Assembly: GCA_026419785.1 (NCBI GenBank)
Contig: JAODTK010000289.1
Span: forward strand, 124,001 to 188,000
Source: Sclerodactyla briareus
Taxonomy: Eukaryota > Echinodermata > Holothuroidea > Dendrochirotida > Sclerodactylidae
Length of the DNA stretch: 64,000 nt
Direction: 5' to 3'
The position numbers and the translations under genes were made by a program. Numbering within the stretch: the first letter of the stretch is position 1; each line of letters opens with the position of its first letter. Below are positions 13,855 to 25,075 of this stretch, in pieces. The notes beneath the pieces are model-generated. The model saw nothing but the letters and a program-made list of their open reading frames with translations, had not been told where the DNA came from and ran no database searches.

Positions 13855-14800
13855 GTCAGCACGATATCTAACAAAAGCAAGCAAGTATCAGTTCAAATTG
13901 GGTTCGTGGATCATATGGAAGAAGGATGAACCTATCGTTTTTTATGCCCGTTCAAGGTCACGACAGGGCAAATTTTCGCAAAACCCTAATCACAGCGCGA
14001 TATCTAATGAAGTGTAACTATTCATTTCATATTAGGGTTTGGTTGTACATATGAGGAAGGACGACAACTATTGTTCTTGGCGCCAGGTCAAGATCATTGG
14101 AGGTCACCATTAGGCAATTCTTCTATATCTTGGCAACGAAACATTTCAGAAAAAGTTGCATGGAGAGATCTTGTTCGTCTAGGTGAACTACCTCTGGTGA
14201 CCTACTCTGACCTCAATTGACCATTTGACCTCATTTGACGTAATGACCATATAAACTTCGGGTCAATTTTTTGTGACCACTAGACTCGCCTTGTTGCAAC
14301 GAACCATAAGTCAATTGCACTGACGTACTAAAACGCTACTATCACACGCTATCTCCAGCTATGTCCTCTGTAAAAAGGTCAAACGGTCTCTGAAACGCTG
14401 ATAAATTACAAATCTTTATATATCTTCGCAAAGAAATATTTCAGGGGGTTGGTGTAATGGATAATTTCCTTCGTCCGGGCAAACTACATCTAATGACCTA
14501 ACAACTTTAAACACTGATAAATTTCATGTTCGACATTGAATCTTCGGTACTGAAACATCTCAGAGGAATAGCGTATAGGGAAGCTCTGTTCGTCTGTGTG
14601 GCTATCACTGGACCCAATTTTTTTGAGTACCCACTCAATATAATGGCTTGGCATCAGACCTTGACAATCATTACTCTTGTAACTTTTGTCGATATTGTTT
14701 TCAATATTGGAGAGTACTATCACAAAGTTTGCCCAGTGAAGCTACGGTATCATGGTTCACCTCTCCAGGGGATAGCCACAAACCTGACATTTTGACCTCC
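13855..14800. repeat. Diverged tandem array, GACCT-rich
   Basis: Two related units begin with CACGATATCTAAC (about 13860) and GCGATATCTAATG (about 13997), roughly 136 bp apart. A second motif, GAAAYATTTCAG followed by a TTCGTC..GTGAACTAC-type block, recurs near 14145, 14433 and 14550. GACCT words are frequent at 14210-14240. This looks like an old multi-unit repeat common in marine invertebrate non-coding DNA. The open frames on both strands at 14490-14839 are not believed. Confidence 0.6.
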
Positions 14801-16023
14801 ACGGAGTGGGAATATACTGGGAACAGGATTCTGCTCTGAAAACATGCTGGAATCGTCATGATTCATGAATCTGCAATTAATTTCTTGCTCAGAAATACTC
14901 CCATAGATCTTTTTATCGCCAAAAAGGTCCTAGTTTCGTTGTGTTGGTATTTGTAGTTGATTTGAAATGAGGATGTTCCAACCTGGTACATACTATATTC
15001 AGGTATTTCTCTGGTTTGTGGTTCACTTTATTAAATTATTTGTTGGAAGTGAGAAACGTCTTTTCTAAATGTTCCCATCTATTTGTGCATTCTTTAACCC
15101 TTGATAACTCTTGCATGTAATATTTTTGGAGAACGTTAGCTTAAAGGTAACACTCAGGCACAGAGTCACGCTAACTACAGAGGGGTGAGTGCGACAGATA
15201 GAACAGCCGTCCATTGTTGCATCGTGACTCACCAAAGGAAGGCCTCGAATAACGGTGAAATTTGGGCATCAAAAGATGTCTGAGTGTGGCTGTAAACCAC
15301 CAAAATGAACGTTCGAAAGCCCAATTTAGCACCAATTAGGGCTGAAATTCAACATTTGAACATAATAATTCCGATATTGTTAGATTTGGAGAATTTAGAG
15401 GATCTCATCGAAATTATAACAGCCACTAAAACCGAAACTATGACATCCCAATTGGTTGTGGCAGTCCTCAGAGGCCCCACCAGTCAGGAACTTTTGACAG
15501 ATCTCACGAGGTACAAAGAGAAAGTTTGAGATCGCAAGAAAAAATTGTAATGCCAAGCTTTTAAAAAATATATGATAGCCAACGGTGTATTGTGGTTGCT
15601 TATTACCAGCATGAGCAGTTAGAAAACCCTACCATTTTGGGAAAGTAGTATAGGCCCAAGGTATTATTTGCGTGTAGTTTATGTTCAAAGGAAGGTACGT
15701 GTTACTTGAAACTCAACTTGACAGCACAATCTAGATGAGTCAGTGTGTGGAAAGTTAATTATTCTCCCGCTTGCCTGCCTAAAATGAATATTAGGCTTTC
15801 AGGTGAATATCCCTTTGTTGAAGAGGTTGGATATTTGGCAAGGAATCACTACTACGCATATCTGCGTTCTTGTTTTTCTTCAATAGTTTACCCCGATAAC
15901 AAGTACTAATTCTTGCAGAAGTGCACATAGGACTATTTATTACAGCTGTTACTTGCATGTATTCCGTAAACTACTTAGTTCTATGCAATATTAATATGCA
16001 ATAATAAATCATAAATATTTGGG
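14801..16023. other. Non-coding stretch, no feature recognised
   Basis: The 74-codon frame at 15305-15529 (+) begins MNVRKPNLAPIRAEIQHLNI. It has no recognisable domain, and no splice context or homology supports it. Confidence 0.5.
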
Positions 16024-16412
16024 GCGAAAGGATAGTAGACTGGTATCAGTGACCCTCCGCAAGCAAACATTCCGGGTTAGAATTCCAGCAGTCACCAAAC
16101 TTTTTCCCCTAGGTGGCTGCACTTGCAGTTGCGTTGTGCGAGATCATGAGCTTCACCTCATGGTTCCCCTGTAATGCAGTGGATCCGTGCATTGGTTTTC
16201 TGGAGTCTCTTCCGGGATAGTTGCAATGAGTCCCGTCGGTTGGCTGTGGACAGTCACGTTGGACATGAATCTTCCGCCTCTTCAGGTTCGGAAAACAAAT
16301 GGTCGGATCCTTGAGTTCACTGATCGTCCATTCGGAGGGGGGCATAGAATGGCTCTCCCGGCAGCGGATGGGGTGTAATACACCTCTGCCTCGATACCAT
16401 CTGAGCACTAGT
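16024..16412 (+). mobile_element. tRNA-derived SINE-like repeat, copy 2
   Basis: This aligns with 5876-6215: CAAGCAAACATTCCGGGTTAG (one B-box substitution), GTAATGCAGTGGA, a CTTCAGGTTC block and TGCCTCGATACCATCTGAGC near the end. It is somewhat longer than copy 1 because of internal differences. The damaged B box suggests it is no longer transcribed. Confidence 0.6.
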
Positions 16413-16751
16413 TAAGAAAAGAAACCGGGTTAGTGCTGGTGTTCATCCATCATCAATGCGGCCAGTCCCCCTTGTCCTAGATGAACCCTAAATGGCTTCC
16501 TGAACCCGTAGAAATCAAATCGAATCAAATTATTGAACCTGAGATATCGAATCGCTGTGTCTCGAACATTAGACTGATTGAACCAGTTATTTCCTTGCCG
16601 CTAAAATCAGCTAAGAAATGTTTAGGTTCCCACTTCATGACTGCTCAGTTATTCTCGTATTTGATATATATTTTGGATAAGCAACGCCTTGAGATAGCTG
16701 CAACCAGACTAAAATATTTTAGAAGAAAAGGGATCAACATTGTCAAGTCAT
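16413..16751. other. Non-coding stretch between SINE and hAT-type element
   Basis: An open frame of 94 codons (16481-16765, +) crosses into the hAT-type element and shows no domain. Nothing else is visible. Confidence 0.5.
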
Positions 16752-16759
16752 GGTATCGG

Positions 16760-17743
16760 CAGTAGCGGCGGAAGCCTACAAAATTCAGGGGGACGCAGAC
16801 CAAACTTTTAATGAATTGATGTGTGTTATTATCTGAGCGGAGCGCCACAATTGGTTGGCGAATTTTGTTTGTTTGTTTTACAAACCTCCCAGATGGCCGG
16901 AAACGACACTTCCTGATCGTTGTGAGGCTAGAGTACCCAGTCGTGAAACTGGGGTCATGTCCGCAAAATCGTAGTTTTTAATAAATGTATTTATGAAATA
17001 TAATGCATATCAGATGGGTTTGGAGACAGCAAATTCCCGCTGAGGGAGAGCCCGGGGAAAGAGAGATGTCACAACCTTCGCACCCCCCCCCCCCATCTAA
17101 GAAATCGACTTTCTTCCTCATTACAGTGAATTTCCAGTGCCATGTTTGAGACTGAGTGATTATGATGCTCACCCAGGAGCCCCTTTCCCGCCCCCAGTTG
17201 GCCATCCCACTGTGGTCACAGTTGTTGTAAGTTACAACCACTTTTTGGTGTGTTGGTCCAATAATTTACCTACATTGAATAATTATTTAACAAATAATAG
17301 GCCTATCAAATTACACAGTTATTCCGAGAAGTGTTCACTCACCTATTTCCTAGGTGGAACTGACAACTGGAATTATGTTCGAATGTTCGATCGGAAAATA
17401 TGGTTTGGTACAGTGATACCACTCTAGTTTTTTCACATTTCACTACGCGGAGGTAAAAATTTTCCGTTCGATTACAGATTTCGCTACAAGCTGCGAATAT
17501 CGCAGAACAGGCGGCAACGGGCTCGGTACGGCAACATTTGTTTAACTTAGAAAAGATACTAGTTTCACATTTATTTAGGCCTGTCATAATCTATTGTCTA
17601 TAATCCATCATGTTCCGCAGATCGATAATGATAGTTTAATTGTCGATGTTGGTGCGAATTTTCAAATTTCATTCGGTCAAAATTTGGCGGGGGGGGGGGG
17701 ACGCGTCACCCCCCCCCCCGTCCCCCCGCTTGCGCCGCCTCTG
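16760..17743. mobile_element. Non-autonomous hAT-type element A, 984 bp
   Basis: The left end is CAGTAGCGGCGGAAG. The right end read inward is CAGAGGCGGCGCAAGCGG, so the terminal inverted repeats are similar. Flanks are GGTATCGG (16752-16759) and GGTATCGT (17744-17751), a 7/8 match to an 8-bp target duplication, the hallmark length for hAT transposons. Long C and G runs sit near 17087 and 17690-17720. It shares long blocks with 22541-23905, including GACGCAGACCAAACTTTT and CGATTACAGATTTCGCTACA. No transposase is present, so it depended on an element elsewhere. Confidence 0.85.
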
Positions 17744-17929
17744 GGTATCGTTGTACATCTCTCGCTCATTAGGTTCCACATACACATCCGCCCTATGTAC
17801 ACTGTTTTTCCTTCATAAATGACATACTTGCAAACCTCATTAGAAATATTTATTATTATATTTATTGAAGAAATATTCAACACTATCTGATTCCCATAAT
17901 TATCTGTCAGTATAAATATGATAGTTCAG

Positions 17930-18300
17930 TTTCGTGAAAAGGGGTCAGAAAGGACGGGATCCTCATGAAGGACCCTGAAGTCACATCATCCCAAAAGTGG
18001 AGAATAACCCAGATGCCTAAAGAATTCGCCCACAATTCTTGGGAAAAAATCAAGACTGTCTTGAACGCATTCACACTCTTAGACAGAACAACTCTTCAGG
18101 AAGGCTATTCCACTCATTTATAACCCTCTGCGAGAAGAAAATATTTACGAATGTCCATCTACAGCGTTTGCCACAATGACCCCTAATAGGGTTTGAGGCA
18201 ATGACCCCTAATGGTGGTAACATTGGGAAATTCAAATCCACCAACAATTAAATAAGAAAAACCTGAATCAAATCAACTCGAATCCACAAAAGTTGACATC
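17930..18300 (-). mobile_element. CR1-like LINE, 3' end fragment
   Basis: Read on the - strand, this matches the tail of the LINE at 51690-54045. Shared features are a DLIQVF block (about 18275), a GKRCR / YFFSQRVINEWNSLPEE-like C-terminal block with frame breaks (18180-18105) and the 3' untranslated words TTCAGGGTC.TTCATGAGGAT followed by CTTTCTGAC (about 17975-17940). The LINE's last coding part joins the nucleic-acid-binding end of the reverse transcriptase protein. This copy is 5'-truncated, as usual for target-primed insertion. Confidence 0.8.
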
Positions 18301-18769
18301 ACAGTGATTAAAGTGCCAGCTGAATAACGGAGTATCGACCGAAATTTGCAAAAAGTAATCAAACAATACCACTACCAGATAATGACTAATACAGAGGGAT
18401 CAACGATGTCATTTATCCCTTATAACGTCGAAACTCACACAGTACGGTACGTTCAATGGGAAGGTGGAAGGACTGTGATATAATGTCGTTGTCTGTGGTG
18501 CTTGATACAAGCGACGGGGCATGGCAACAAAACAATATTCCGCAACTAAAAAAAAATTAAAAGTAAAGTTCGAAAATCAAAGTTATAAAACCACATTTAC
18601 CGTCAAGCTTGACTGCCTAACTACGCCTTCAAATCCGAAAGTGTAATCATACAGTTCTCATTCACTATACATTGTTGTTCAATACGTGTTGCGTCTATTC
18701 TGAGCATCTAGCGCAATATTATCCACATGTGGAGATACAATTTAGAATATTGATTTCTGGAGGAAGGTC
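18301..18769. other. Upstream flank of the Scratch locus, nothing recognised
   Basis: AT-rich sequence with an A homopolymer near 18547. CACATGTG (E-box type) occurs near 18723. No gene or repeat end is clear. Confidence 0.45.
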
Positions 18770-19568
18770 TTTGTGAGAACGACTCTCCTCGCACCGCCTT
18801 CCAGGTACAGCAACAGATGTCGCATTTCCTCGACACTCGAGGGGAAACGCATTTTCTATGTTACCTCTGATTCGATATCTCCCTGTCTACTTACCACCAC
18901 GTCAACCATTTAGTAGTATCATCCGCTTAATTGAGCAGCATTTCTGTCAGTACCCCCGGCCAGCCACTGCAAATTTAATGGATCAAAATAGGGAAGGATA
19001 CAGCGTTTGATTTCTCTCTTCTTGGTACTCGCACGTGACTCCTTTGTTAGGCCACGCCTTCTGAGTATACTAACATCCAATTAAAACTACGATACCATGT
19101 CTGCCTGCCGCATTTTTAGCAATTTCTTCATGAGAGCTTCGCACACGTTCCCAGCTTGCACACGTGATGCATTTTACACCTCCGGACCACTCCGCGGAAA
19201 AGTCCTAGGGTAGGGGACAATCAGACTTATGAAAATTCTTCTGCTGTTGAGCATCAAGCTGTCATTACCGAATTAGACTCTGGCGTAAAAGCAATTAAGA
19301 GAATATTGTTTAATTCTTCACCTACTCTTGCCGGACTGTACAGTAATTTCGTTTCACTGTCGCTATGCATGCATAGAGGAATATATTCAAGAGTAGGGTG
19401 GTGCAGTAACCAATTTGGTATTCGTTCTGATTAACAGTTATCTCCTGACAAGATCGTCAATAGTGGATTTTGCGATATCAGGTCTGTGAAAAAGTTGAGA
19501 AGAGCGTTATTTGGGCCAAGAATTGTTTCAGAATACTTCCGATAAAGTGGATAAACTGCGGAATCATC
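18770..19568 (+). promoter_or_regulatory. Scratch upstream/5' region, duplicated at 48960-49822
   Basis: This segment immediately precedes the SNAG start codon. It aligns collinearly with 48960-49822 upstream of a second SNAG-like start. Shared words include ACAGCAACNGATGT, CACGTGACTC (CACGTG at 19032-19037 and 49325-49330), a CNACGCCTT block, CGATACCATNTCTGCC and CCCAGCTTG. CACGTG is an E-box. I see no confident TATA box or transcription start. Promoter function is inferred from position only. Confidence 0.45.
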
Positions 19569-19696
19569 ATGCCGCGTTCTTTTCTCGTGAAGAAAACGAA
19601 ATTTGGGGGATCCGTTGTCCCGAAAGACATCATTCAACAAGCTTCCAACACCCAAGACTCCGGATTATTCTAGCTTCTGGTTCCCGTTGACTGGCG
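19569..19696 (+). CDS. scrt: Scratch-type zinc-finger repressor, exon 1 (SNAG domain)
   Basis: The exon opens with ATG and the nine residues MPRSFLVKK, the SNAG motif of Snail, Scratch and Gfi factors. Such motifs recruit LSD1/CoREST-type corepressors in the nucleus. In the annotated frame a TAG stop follows at 19671. If one base is ignored around the TTTGGGGG tract (19603-19610), the +1 frame instead reads on through KLPTPKTPDYSSFWFPLTG. It reaches a good donor, GTTAGT at 19697, leaving one base of the last codon, which is the phase exon 2 needs. A SNAG-only first exon followed by a long intron is the usual structure in this family. The indel is either a sequencing/assembly error in a homopolymer or a real frameshift. 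The start is chosen because MPRSFLVKK must be N-terminal to work. Confidence 0.85.
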
Positions 19697-22540
19697 GTTA
19701 GTAGTCCCATCATTCATTAATGTGTTTTCGCATATTCCAGGGCATACTACTCATGTAATATAAACATGTACATAGGCCAATTCACGTTGTATATAAGTGA
19801 CTTTAGTTTAAACGTGTGCTATTTTCGTTGTCTTATGACGATACTCATTTTTTGTTTAGGTAATTAGGCGTTACTAAACCAAAACCACTCGGAAAACACA
19901 ATACTGATATAAAACCAAATGAAAATTGAAAAAAATTAATGGAGAATATTTCTGTTCTTGTTTGTTTTTGTTACCAGAATTGAAACAGAGTTGTTACAAC
20001 TGAGCATAACATTTTAGTTTTCTTTCGCTTTTGCGCAAAATTGATTCAGGATCAGGGAATGCCATGATGGAAATAACAAACGCACTGAAACACATATATG
20101 ATATATATTATGATGCCCCTGTGAGTTATTACAAGGACTTATCTACAAATATAATTATTATGTGATTTCTCCATTTTCTAGTTGGTAAACTATATAAAGC
20201 CTAATGATACACTCGTTTATACCAGTTCATCGACTGTATTTTTTTTCTCCAAGTCTGTATCATTTAAAATGCTGATTTAAAAACAGCTAATGGTTGAGTT
20301 ACACCCCTCCATAATAGTCGTTATGCGTGTCATATACCATATCTAATCATTGAAATAGGTTGAATACACCGAAGGTCACTTCAGTCTACTACAGAACTGA
20401 TTTCTATACGGAATATAAGTACTTGGAAGCTTACAAAAAAGTGACAATTAGGACAATATTACCCTCCTGGAGAAATTCTATAGTCACGACTTTGTAACTC
20501 CATGAACTATAGTAAGCAAGTTGCTCTTTATAACTATATAGTGGTCCATACCAGTTCTCGCAATAACGCTGAATTATACCAGGCTTCCCATCTTAACATA
20601 TCGGAATTCCGTTAGTCAACCTGTTCTTTGTTAGATATTGGGTGACCATAATTTTTTCTTTTTCTTCACCTTCAATTCTGGAAATGAAGAAGAAAGTTAT
20701 ATATTTTCTCCATTCTCATTGGCGTACGAAGATATACTGAACAGTTATCAATTCTCTCATCGCCCTATCGTTCAATGAAATCCCGGGCAGGCTTAACCAT
20801 GAAAATAAAAATGACCTTGGATGTAACACCCAACCGTACGGAAGCGGAACGGGTACTTTAAAAATATTAATATTGTTCGGCAGAACAATCCAGTCACTTT
20901 ATAGCCCCCATTATGCTTTTACTTGATGTTTTTCTAAAACTTCTTATAACATCACTAATATGCGTTGGCTATAGTGATATGGGAGAATAGTCAGGTATTC
21001 GTCTTTTGTTCTTTCTTTTTTAAGGTAAATCTGTCAAGTGAATCTGTGAATCTGTAAATCTGTGAAGAGTCGCAATATAAAGTTGTTAAAGAAACTGTTT
21101 TTTTTTTTTATGACGCAATCGCTGTTTGAGAAAACAACTACGCATGTGTTATAACATTTCCTGCCACGTTTTGTGACGCATAGCATTATTCCAAGCTTCA
21201 GTTTAAAAGGTCATTCAGTAGCGTTTAATTTACAGTTTATATACGTATAATTACATTCATAGCCCAATCATATACATGCGATAAAGATGGCAAATTAGAA
21301 AGTCACAATATGAGAATGTACTTTACTGGTGCGATGCCGCCTGATGTATCCATTAAAGAATTGAATTTCAGATGAGAGCCTGAAGGGGTGTCCATACATC
21401 ATTCAAACAAAGTAATTAGGAATGCCGATTATAGAGAAATCACAAGTGAGTGAAATGCATATTCATAACCTAATAGACTTTGGAACACCTTATCGACAAG
21501 AAAAGCGGTTGTGAATTATGAAAAGGCTAGAGATTCGCGCCCACAACAACTTGCATTCGTATAGGGAAATGTGACAAGTATGCAAATTCGCTTTCTTGTA
21601 TATCTCAGACAGTAGATAGTCAGAAATATACGTACGGAGCATTATTGTTATACGAATTATATTACTAGCGCAAGTTGTGATGCCGTTGATTGGGCAAAGA
21701 AAGGGGAACAAGGTGTCAACCCATGGAGAAAAAAAAATCTCCTCTGTATTAAAACATAGGAAGAAATTTCTATTTCATATATAGTTTTTTAACGATATTT
21801 TTACGGGTATTTCAAGGGTGTAGCCAATGGCGTAGACGGCGGTGTGCACATAATGGACAACACTTAAAACTGAGTGAGAAATATCGTTTCATCGTCGATT
21901 CCAAAATGACATAGAGACAAAAGGTTATTTTTTTAATATTATACATTATTGTACTGATTCAGACTGATCGCAGTTTTACCACAGCTACACTGAAGCCGAA
22001 GCATTATGATTTTCTAAATCTATGAGGGTTTTTTTCAAGACTCCTGACATGCCGAGTTCGACCTTACTTTTTGCGTTGCTTTTTAGGCGAAGGAATTACT
22101 TTGCAAATAACAGTAAAACGTTTCCTTCAAACGTTTTCTGAAAGCCTCAGTGTGCCGGTCTTGCCACTTAAACCATCACGCCTTATTAAGCATGCCATGA
22201 TCTTTTCAAATGGAATAATACAATTTGACGTACATACTTCTACCCCAGACTGCAGTCCGGGCTTATATAACCATGATAAGAGAAAGCCCATGGGGGTTAA
22301 ATTAGAATGAAACTAACTAGCGATGCGAAAGAATTCAGATGGATTATTGTCATGGTAAAAGTGCTGCAGCCGTACCTTGGGTTACGATGTAATGTTCGGG
22401 TAGGTTTCTAGCCATGCTAGCGCGCTGTGAATGGGTAATTGCGCTATCGAGGAGAATTGAATGAACATGTGACATATATATCTGGAACATATGAACATTA
22501 TGACACATATAATAAGAAGTTACTATCGCAGTACAATGGG

Positions 22541-23905
22541 CAGTGGCGGCGGGAGGGTGGGGCCTACAAATTGAGAGAGGGGGGGGGGGGCGCAGACCAA
22601 ACTTTTTGATGAAATGATGTGTGTTACTATCTAAGCGGAGCGCCACCATTGGTTGGCCGCGGGACGTGCAAGAAAAATTTCTGGGTTTCACAAACCTCCC
22701 AGATGGACGGAAACGGACACTTCTGAGCGTTGTGAGATATATTGTACAATTCATAGAACCGGGGTCATGTCTGCAAAAGGTGTGTTATTAATAAAATGTA
22801 TGTATGAAGAATGATAATGCATATCAGATAGGTTTGGAGACAGCAAATTCCCCGCTGAGGGAGAGCCCCGGAAAAGGATGTCGCACCTTCGCACTCCCGC
22901 CCCCCCCTCTTCCACCCCCCCCCCATTAAGCAAATCGACGTTTTTCTTCATTACGGTGAATTTTCCGTGCCATGATCGAGACTGAGTATTATAGATGCTC
23001 ACCCAGGTATCCCCTTTTCCGCCCCAGTTGGCATCCCCTGTGGTCACTGGTTTGCGTATCGGACTTTCACTTCTGTTATGGGTTTAGTCGACTCCGTAGG
23101 TGAGACGAACCAAATACTGGAAATATTAACATGTATTAACACTTTGGTTTCCTCGCAGTTACAATATTGACCAACTACGTGAAAAATTATTACGTACGTT
23201 TAGAGGACATCAAACGTGTGTCCTTTGAAAGCGTAAGTAATCACCTGTTTCCAATTGTGAGGAAGTTGTTTTTAACAACATGGATCAAGGTTTCAAAATA
23301 TTTTATTGTTTGTATCTCAACATCTCTGTGAGCAATTTAATAGCAATTTTACAGTATACGTTTGATACATGAATCATGCTGTTTTGGGTCTTTTTTATTT
23401 GAAACGTCGTACCACCTAAGCCATTACTGCAAGATTATAAATGATAAAGTCATTCACCAGGGGGGGGACATGTCATTGGAGTATCTTCATCTTCATGTTC
23501 ATCATAAAGCTGAAAACAAAAATGCCAGCATCACTTTTCTATTTTTAATCTAAGGACTAACTGTTTTTCAAATGTCCCACCTTTCGTTAGCCGAGTATTG
23601 TGGCCTTGTAACATACCGCGGTGATTATCGGCCATCTTGAATTTCTAGTAGCCCTAGTCAAGAGACTACATACAAGTCCGTCTGTCATCACTTTGTCTTT
23701 GCTAGAAATGCTGACTCGTGTTTCCTTCTTGTTCTATGTTTGTTTTTTCACTTTTAACGCGGAGGAAATATTTTCCCATCGATTACAGATTTCGCTACAA
23801 GCTGCGAATATGCAAGATCTAGCGGCAAACGGGTTTCGGTACGAGCAACATTTTTGGAACTTAGAAAGGATACGAAGTTCCGTCCCCCGCTTTGCTCCGC
23901 CTATG
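22541..23905. mobile_element. Non-autonomous hAT-type element B, inside the Scratch intron
   Basis: The left end CAGTGGCGGCGGGAGG resembles element A at 16760. The right end (TCCGCCTATG) inverted gives a related GGCGGA word. It shares most of its length with element A: GCAGACCAAACTTTTTGATG, the CTCCCAGATGG block, GGTTTGGAGACAGCAAATTC, poly-C near 22902-22925 and the GATTACAGATTTCGCTACA block at 23782. It is about 380 bp longer than A, so one of the two has an indel or nested insertion between 23050 and 23740. Flanks ACAATGGG and ACAGGGAT are only a partial target-duplication match. No transposase is encoded. Confidence 0.75.
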
Positions 23906-24933
23906 ACAGGGATATAACATGACCTTACAGTCCCTATACATGACATTAGTATGTTTACACAATCCAGTTCACCGGCTGATGCTCTTGTCCGCTATGATCC
24001 AAGATTGCTATTATGGAAATCACCTACAATAGGCCGATTCCTTGCTCTTGTAAATCTAATACGAACCATCTATTGTCCTAAGCCATGGCTACCTCGGATT
24101 CAGATTGACTTCTTTCGGCGCCTTTCCATTTCCGTCCTAGATGGATAGTTTGTACATTTCATGCGTATGATTTTGACTCGAATGCGCTCTTTATTAGAAT
24201 AAGGTTAAATTACTTCCACGTCTATATTTGGGAACGAATGCAATGGGAAACTTATAAACGTCCATATTTCAAAAAGTAATTTTGGCACTTCCAGTGGGAA
24301 ATCCTACGTTTGCTGACATTTCACCTCTCTTCAAATTTGATAAACATTCAGCTATTCTAATCTCCAATATAAAAAAAAAGGAAAGTCTTCGAATATGGTT
24401 GTGAAACTCTTCCGGAATAAAATCCCTATTCAATATTTAGCATAACTGCAAGGAAAATGTTTTGTGACTGGTTCTCCCTCTTTAAAAAAAATTGGGACCA
24501 GATTCAGTGTATTTCGTCTATCTTCCCCTGAATATATCGTGAAAGTATAATAGTGAGGATCGTCAAAATACCTGAATCTCGTCCAGATCTTGGCCACAAA
24601 TCGAGTTGTCCTAATAGATATCTACATGTTTTGTGATTTGGCTTCTAGCCCACCTTCCCTATAGGTAACACCAACCTGACATTGGACCACTTCTCCATAT
24701 CATTCTCTTTATGGAGTGCATTGGCCATGGCGAGAGTGTTGTATGTTCTAGTTGTCTCCTTGTCACAACATTTGAGCGAAATCACATCAGTAAAAATGAT
24801 AACTTGAAGTTGTGTTGAAATGATTTCGTAATCTGACAAATTTCGCCTAACTTGTGGTCTTGCGAGAAACCATAACATATCTGACAAACTATCAATCGCA
24901 CAACCACGACCACCTCCCCTACCCCCCTCTCTT

Positions 24934-24970
24934 ACACACCCACACACCACACACACACACACTCGCACGC
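24934..24970. repeat. (CA)n microsatellite
   Basis: CA-rich run with C-rich sequence upstream. The antisense open frame over it (24645-24986) is a repeat artefact. Confidence 0.85.
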
Positions 24971-25075
24971 ATTTAAACACGTACATACATATACATGCTT
25001 GCTATAACGCTATATCACTTACTAGACTTCGACGCCCTACTTCGATTCTCAAACGATATGTTTTTTTTTCTTCAG

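Larger units (their letters stand above)
19697..25075 (+). other. Scratch intron 1, about 5.4 kb
   Basis: The intron is bounded by GTTAGT (donor, 19697) and a T-rich tract ending TTCAG (acceptor, 25075). Positions 19740-22540 hold AT-rich DNA with no recognised element. Positions 22541-23905 hold a hAT-type element. Positions 23906-24930 have no recognised feature, and a CA microsatellite lies at 24934-24970, about 100 bp before the acceptor. Open frames inside are short and lack domains. Confidence 0.75.

Noticed and set aside
22350-23047. Antisense frames of 134 and 98 codons
   Set aside because: They largely fall in a non-autonomous hAT-type element, contain homopolymer-derived Pro/Gly runs and match no transposase.
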